Assembly: GCA_022539475.1 (NCBI GenBank)
Contig: VCMS01000255.1
Coordinates: forward strand, 33,831 to 97,830
Direction: 5' to 3'
Origin: Gracilaria domingensis
Lineage: Eukaryota; Rhodophyta; Florideophyceae; Gracilariales; Gracilariaceae
Length of the DNA stretch: 64,000 nucleotides
Part shown: positions 62,909 through 64,000 of the stretch, in pieces
Numbering within the stretch: the stretch's first letter is position 1
How the letters are laid out: each line of letters begins with the position of its first letter
The notes under the pieces: model-generated
Told to the model about the DNA's origin: nothing
Databases searched by the model: none
Seen by the model: the letters and a program-made list of their open reading frames with translations, nothing else
Translations under genes and position numbers: made by a program

Positions 62909-63882
62909 TGTGGGGCAAACTCGGAAGAATGAAACCCACCAGACTGTCCGAAGGTCCGCTCTCGTGAGAGATGGCAGACCAGTGACAGAGCCCTCTGTAC
63001 CACCGTAACTCGGTTGTAAGGCCGAAGTGGCAACTGGCTATACCTACAGAGGTGCTAGGCCACGTCGTGAGGAAACGATGAGAAACTCCAGAGATGGGGT
63101 GGTATCGGCAACGCTGAAACACGACCAACGACAGGTGTAGTCCCGAGAGGGAAAGCAACAGAAAACAACAACCAAACAACACCCACACGCGACGGGTAGG
63201 GCCTCCTCGGCACTGTGCCCGGAGCGGGGCGAGATCCTCCAACGGTAATGCACGGGTTTCCGTAAACACGGCAAAACTCTATACAGAGTCGGATCACTTC
63301 GTAATCTAGTCCTATACCTCCTCGGTACGACCCTCAGGTCTCGACATCAACGACAGATGTTCCTCAAAGGTACCGAGAGGGTAGGACCACCGTAACCAGA
63401 CGTGGCTATACTCGCGAGAGTGATAACCCACGTAGGCGGTTGGCGCCAGAGCCTCACTCGTGTAGAGTCCACTCAGGAGAGCGCTACTCGACAAAGAGTT
63501 CACTTAGAAGTGCTCGGGTTGACTTTACAAAGGTGCTCGCGACGACGAGGTCGAGCTCACCTAAGTAGGTCTAAACTAACTATGTACACGTGGTGCACAC
63601 CCGCAGGGGTCCGTACACGTGGCTAGCCCAGTGTCAGGCACCTCAGGTGCACTACCTATTGTCCCGTAATATGCACACACACGGTGGTGTAGTACACGCG
63701 TCCACCTAGCGGTATTGGCCAGCAATGGCAACCCTGATTACAGGTAACTGTGGGAAAGCCATTCCAAAAGTAACCGCCAAAATTGGGTCCAACTCATAAC
63801 TCTTCGAGTGCATCCTCGTATCACTCCCCTGAGTATATGAGGGGCATCATCCTGATAACCACGCAAAATGCGTTGCTCTACA
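62909..63882 (-). mobile_element. 3' LTR of a family 1 retrotransposon extending past the window
   Basis: 974 bp, nearly identical to 53620-54593. Immediately beyond it, 63883-63895 is the complement of AAGGAGGGGGAGA, a polypurine tract. The element therefore lies on the minus strand with its body to the right of 63882. It inserted in or beside the copia gag region. Confidence 0.88.
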
Positions 63883-64000
63883 TCTCCCCCTCCTTAGAGC
63901 CGAGAACGACTTCGAGGCTGAAGTTTTGTGCGAAACGCAAGTACGTAAATACGTCACAATCATGAGCGGTACCAACTCCTCGGTTTCTATACCTCGCAAG
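63883..64000 (-). other. polypurine tract and internal end of the family 1 retrotransposon
   Basis: Besides the polypurine tract, one minus-strand frame is open from the window edge to a TAG just inside the LTR (41 codons, DVFTYLRFAQNFSLEVVLGS...KEGEM). It may be the end of that element's polyprotein. Too short to assign. Confidence 0.45.

Overview
This window looks like nuclear DNA from a photosynthetic eukaryote with compact, intron-poor genes. A red alga fits best, but this is an inference. The support is a plastid-type monogalactosyldiacylglycerol (MGDG) synthase with an Ala/Arg/Ser-rich leader, long uninterrupted ORFs for nuclear-pore, ubiquitin-ligase and splicing proteins, TATA boxes about 90 nt before start codons, and a heavy load of eukaryotic transposons. 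I cannot name the genus.

Left third (1-26.9 kb): almost entirely mobile DNA. It holds a Plavaka/CACTA-like DDE transposase (912-3995, minus) with a degenerate tandem repeat upstream. Next come two related composite PIF/Harbinger-like elements, A (about 5.9-11.3 kb) and B (about 17.0-23.0 kb). Each has a SANT/Myb-like ORF facing a DDE transposase across a GC-rich cargo. Between them lies a tyrosine-recombinase (DIRS-like) retrotransposon (11.4-16.0 kb, minus). A third, better preserved PIF/Harbinger element C (23.07-26.83 kb) has long inverted termini, an intact 433-residue transposase and a broken SANT ORF. Most nonsense codons in the A and B transposases are TAG where the sister copy has Trp.

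Middle (27.0-50.9 kb): the host genes. In order they are a cyclophilin with a 10-nt microexon and one non-canonical intron (+); decayed coding DNA including a Crinkler-type P-loop NTPase relic (+); Prp38 (-); a Ser/Tyr/Pro-rich unknown protein (+); Nup93/Nic96 (-); RFWD3-like RING-WD40 ligase (+); an FkbM methyltransferase (-); a PH-domain protein kinase that seems to lack catalytic residues (-); proteasome regulator PI31 (-); MGDG synthase (-); a two-domain YciI protein (+); and a secreted lactonase-type beta-propeller (+). Nup93/RFWD3, MGDG synthase/YciI and Prp38/unknown are divergent pairs with short shared promoters. From about 44.2 to 48.6 kb the DNA, including three housekeeping genes, is extremely GC-rich.

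Right end (51-64 kb): nested transposons. A piggyBac transposase (minus) is interrupted by a solo LTR with CGATC target duplications. A second solo LTR (ATCTG duplications) sits at the edge of the first. A decayed Ty1/copia element (minus, gag-protease-integrase-RT-RNase H) is itself broken by another LTR and by a quasi-periodic insertion. A near-identical copy of the second LTR, with a polypurine tract, closes the window and belongs to an element that runs off the right edge.
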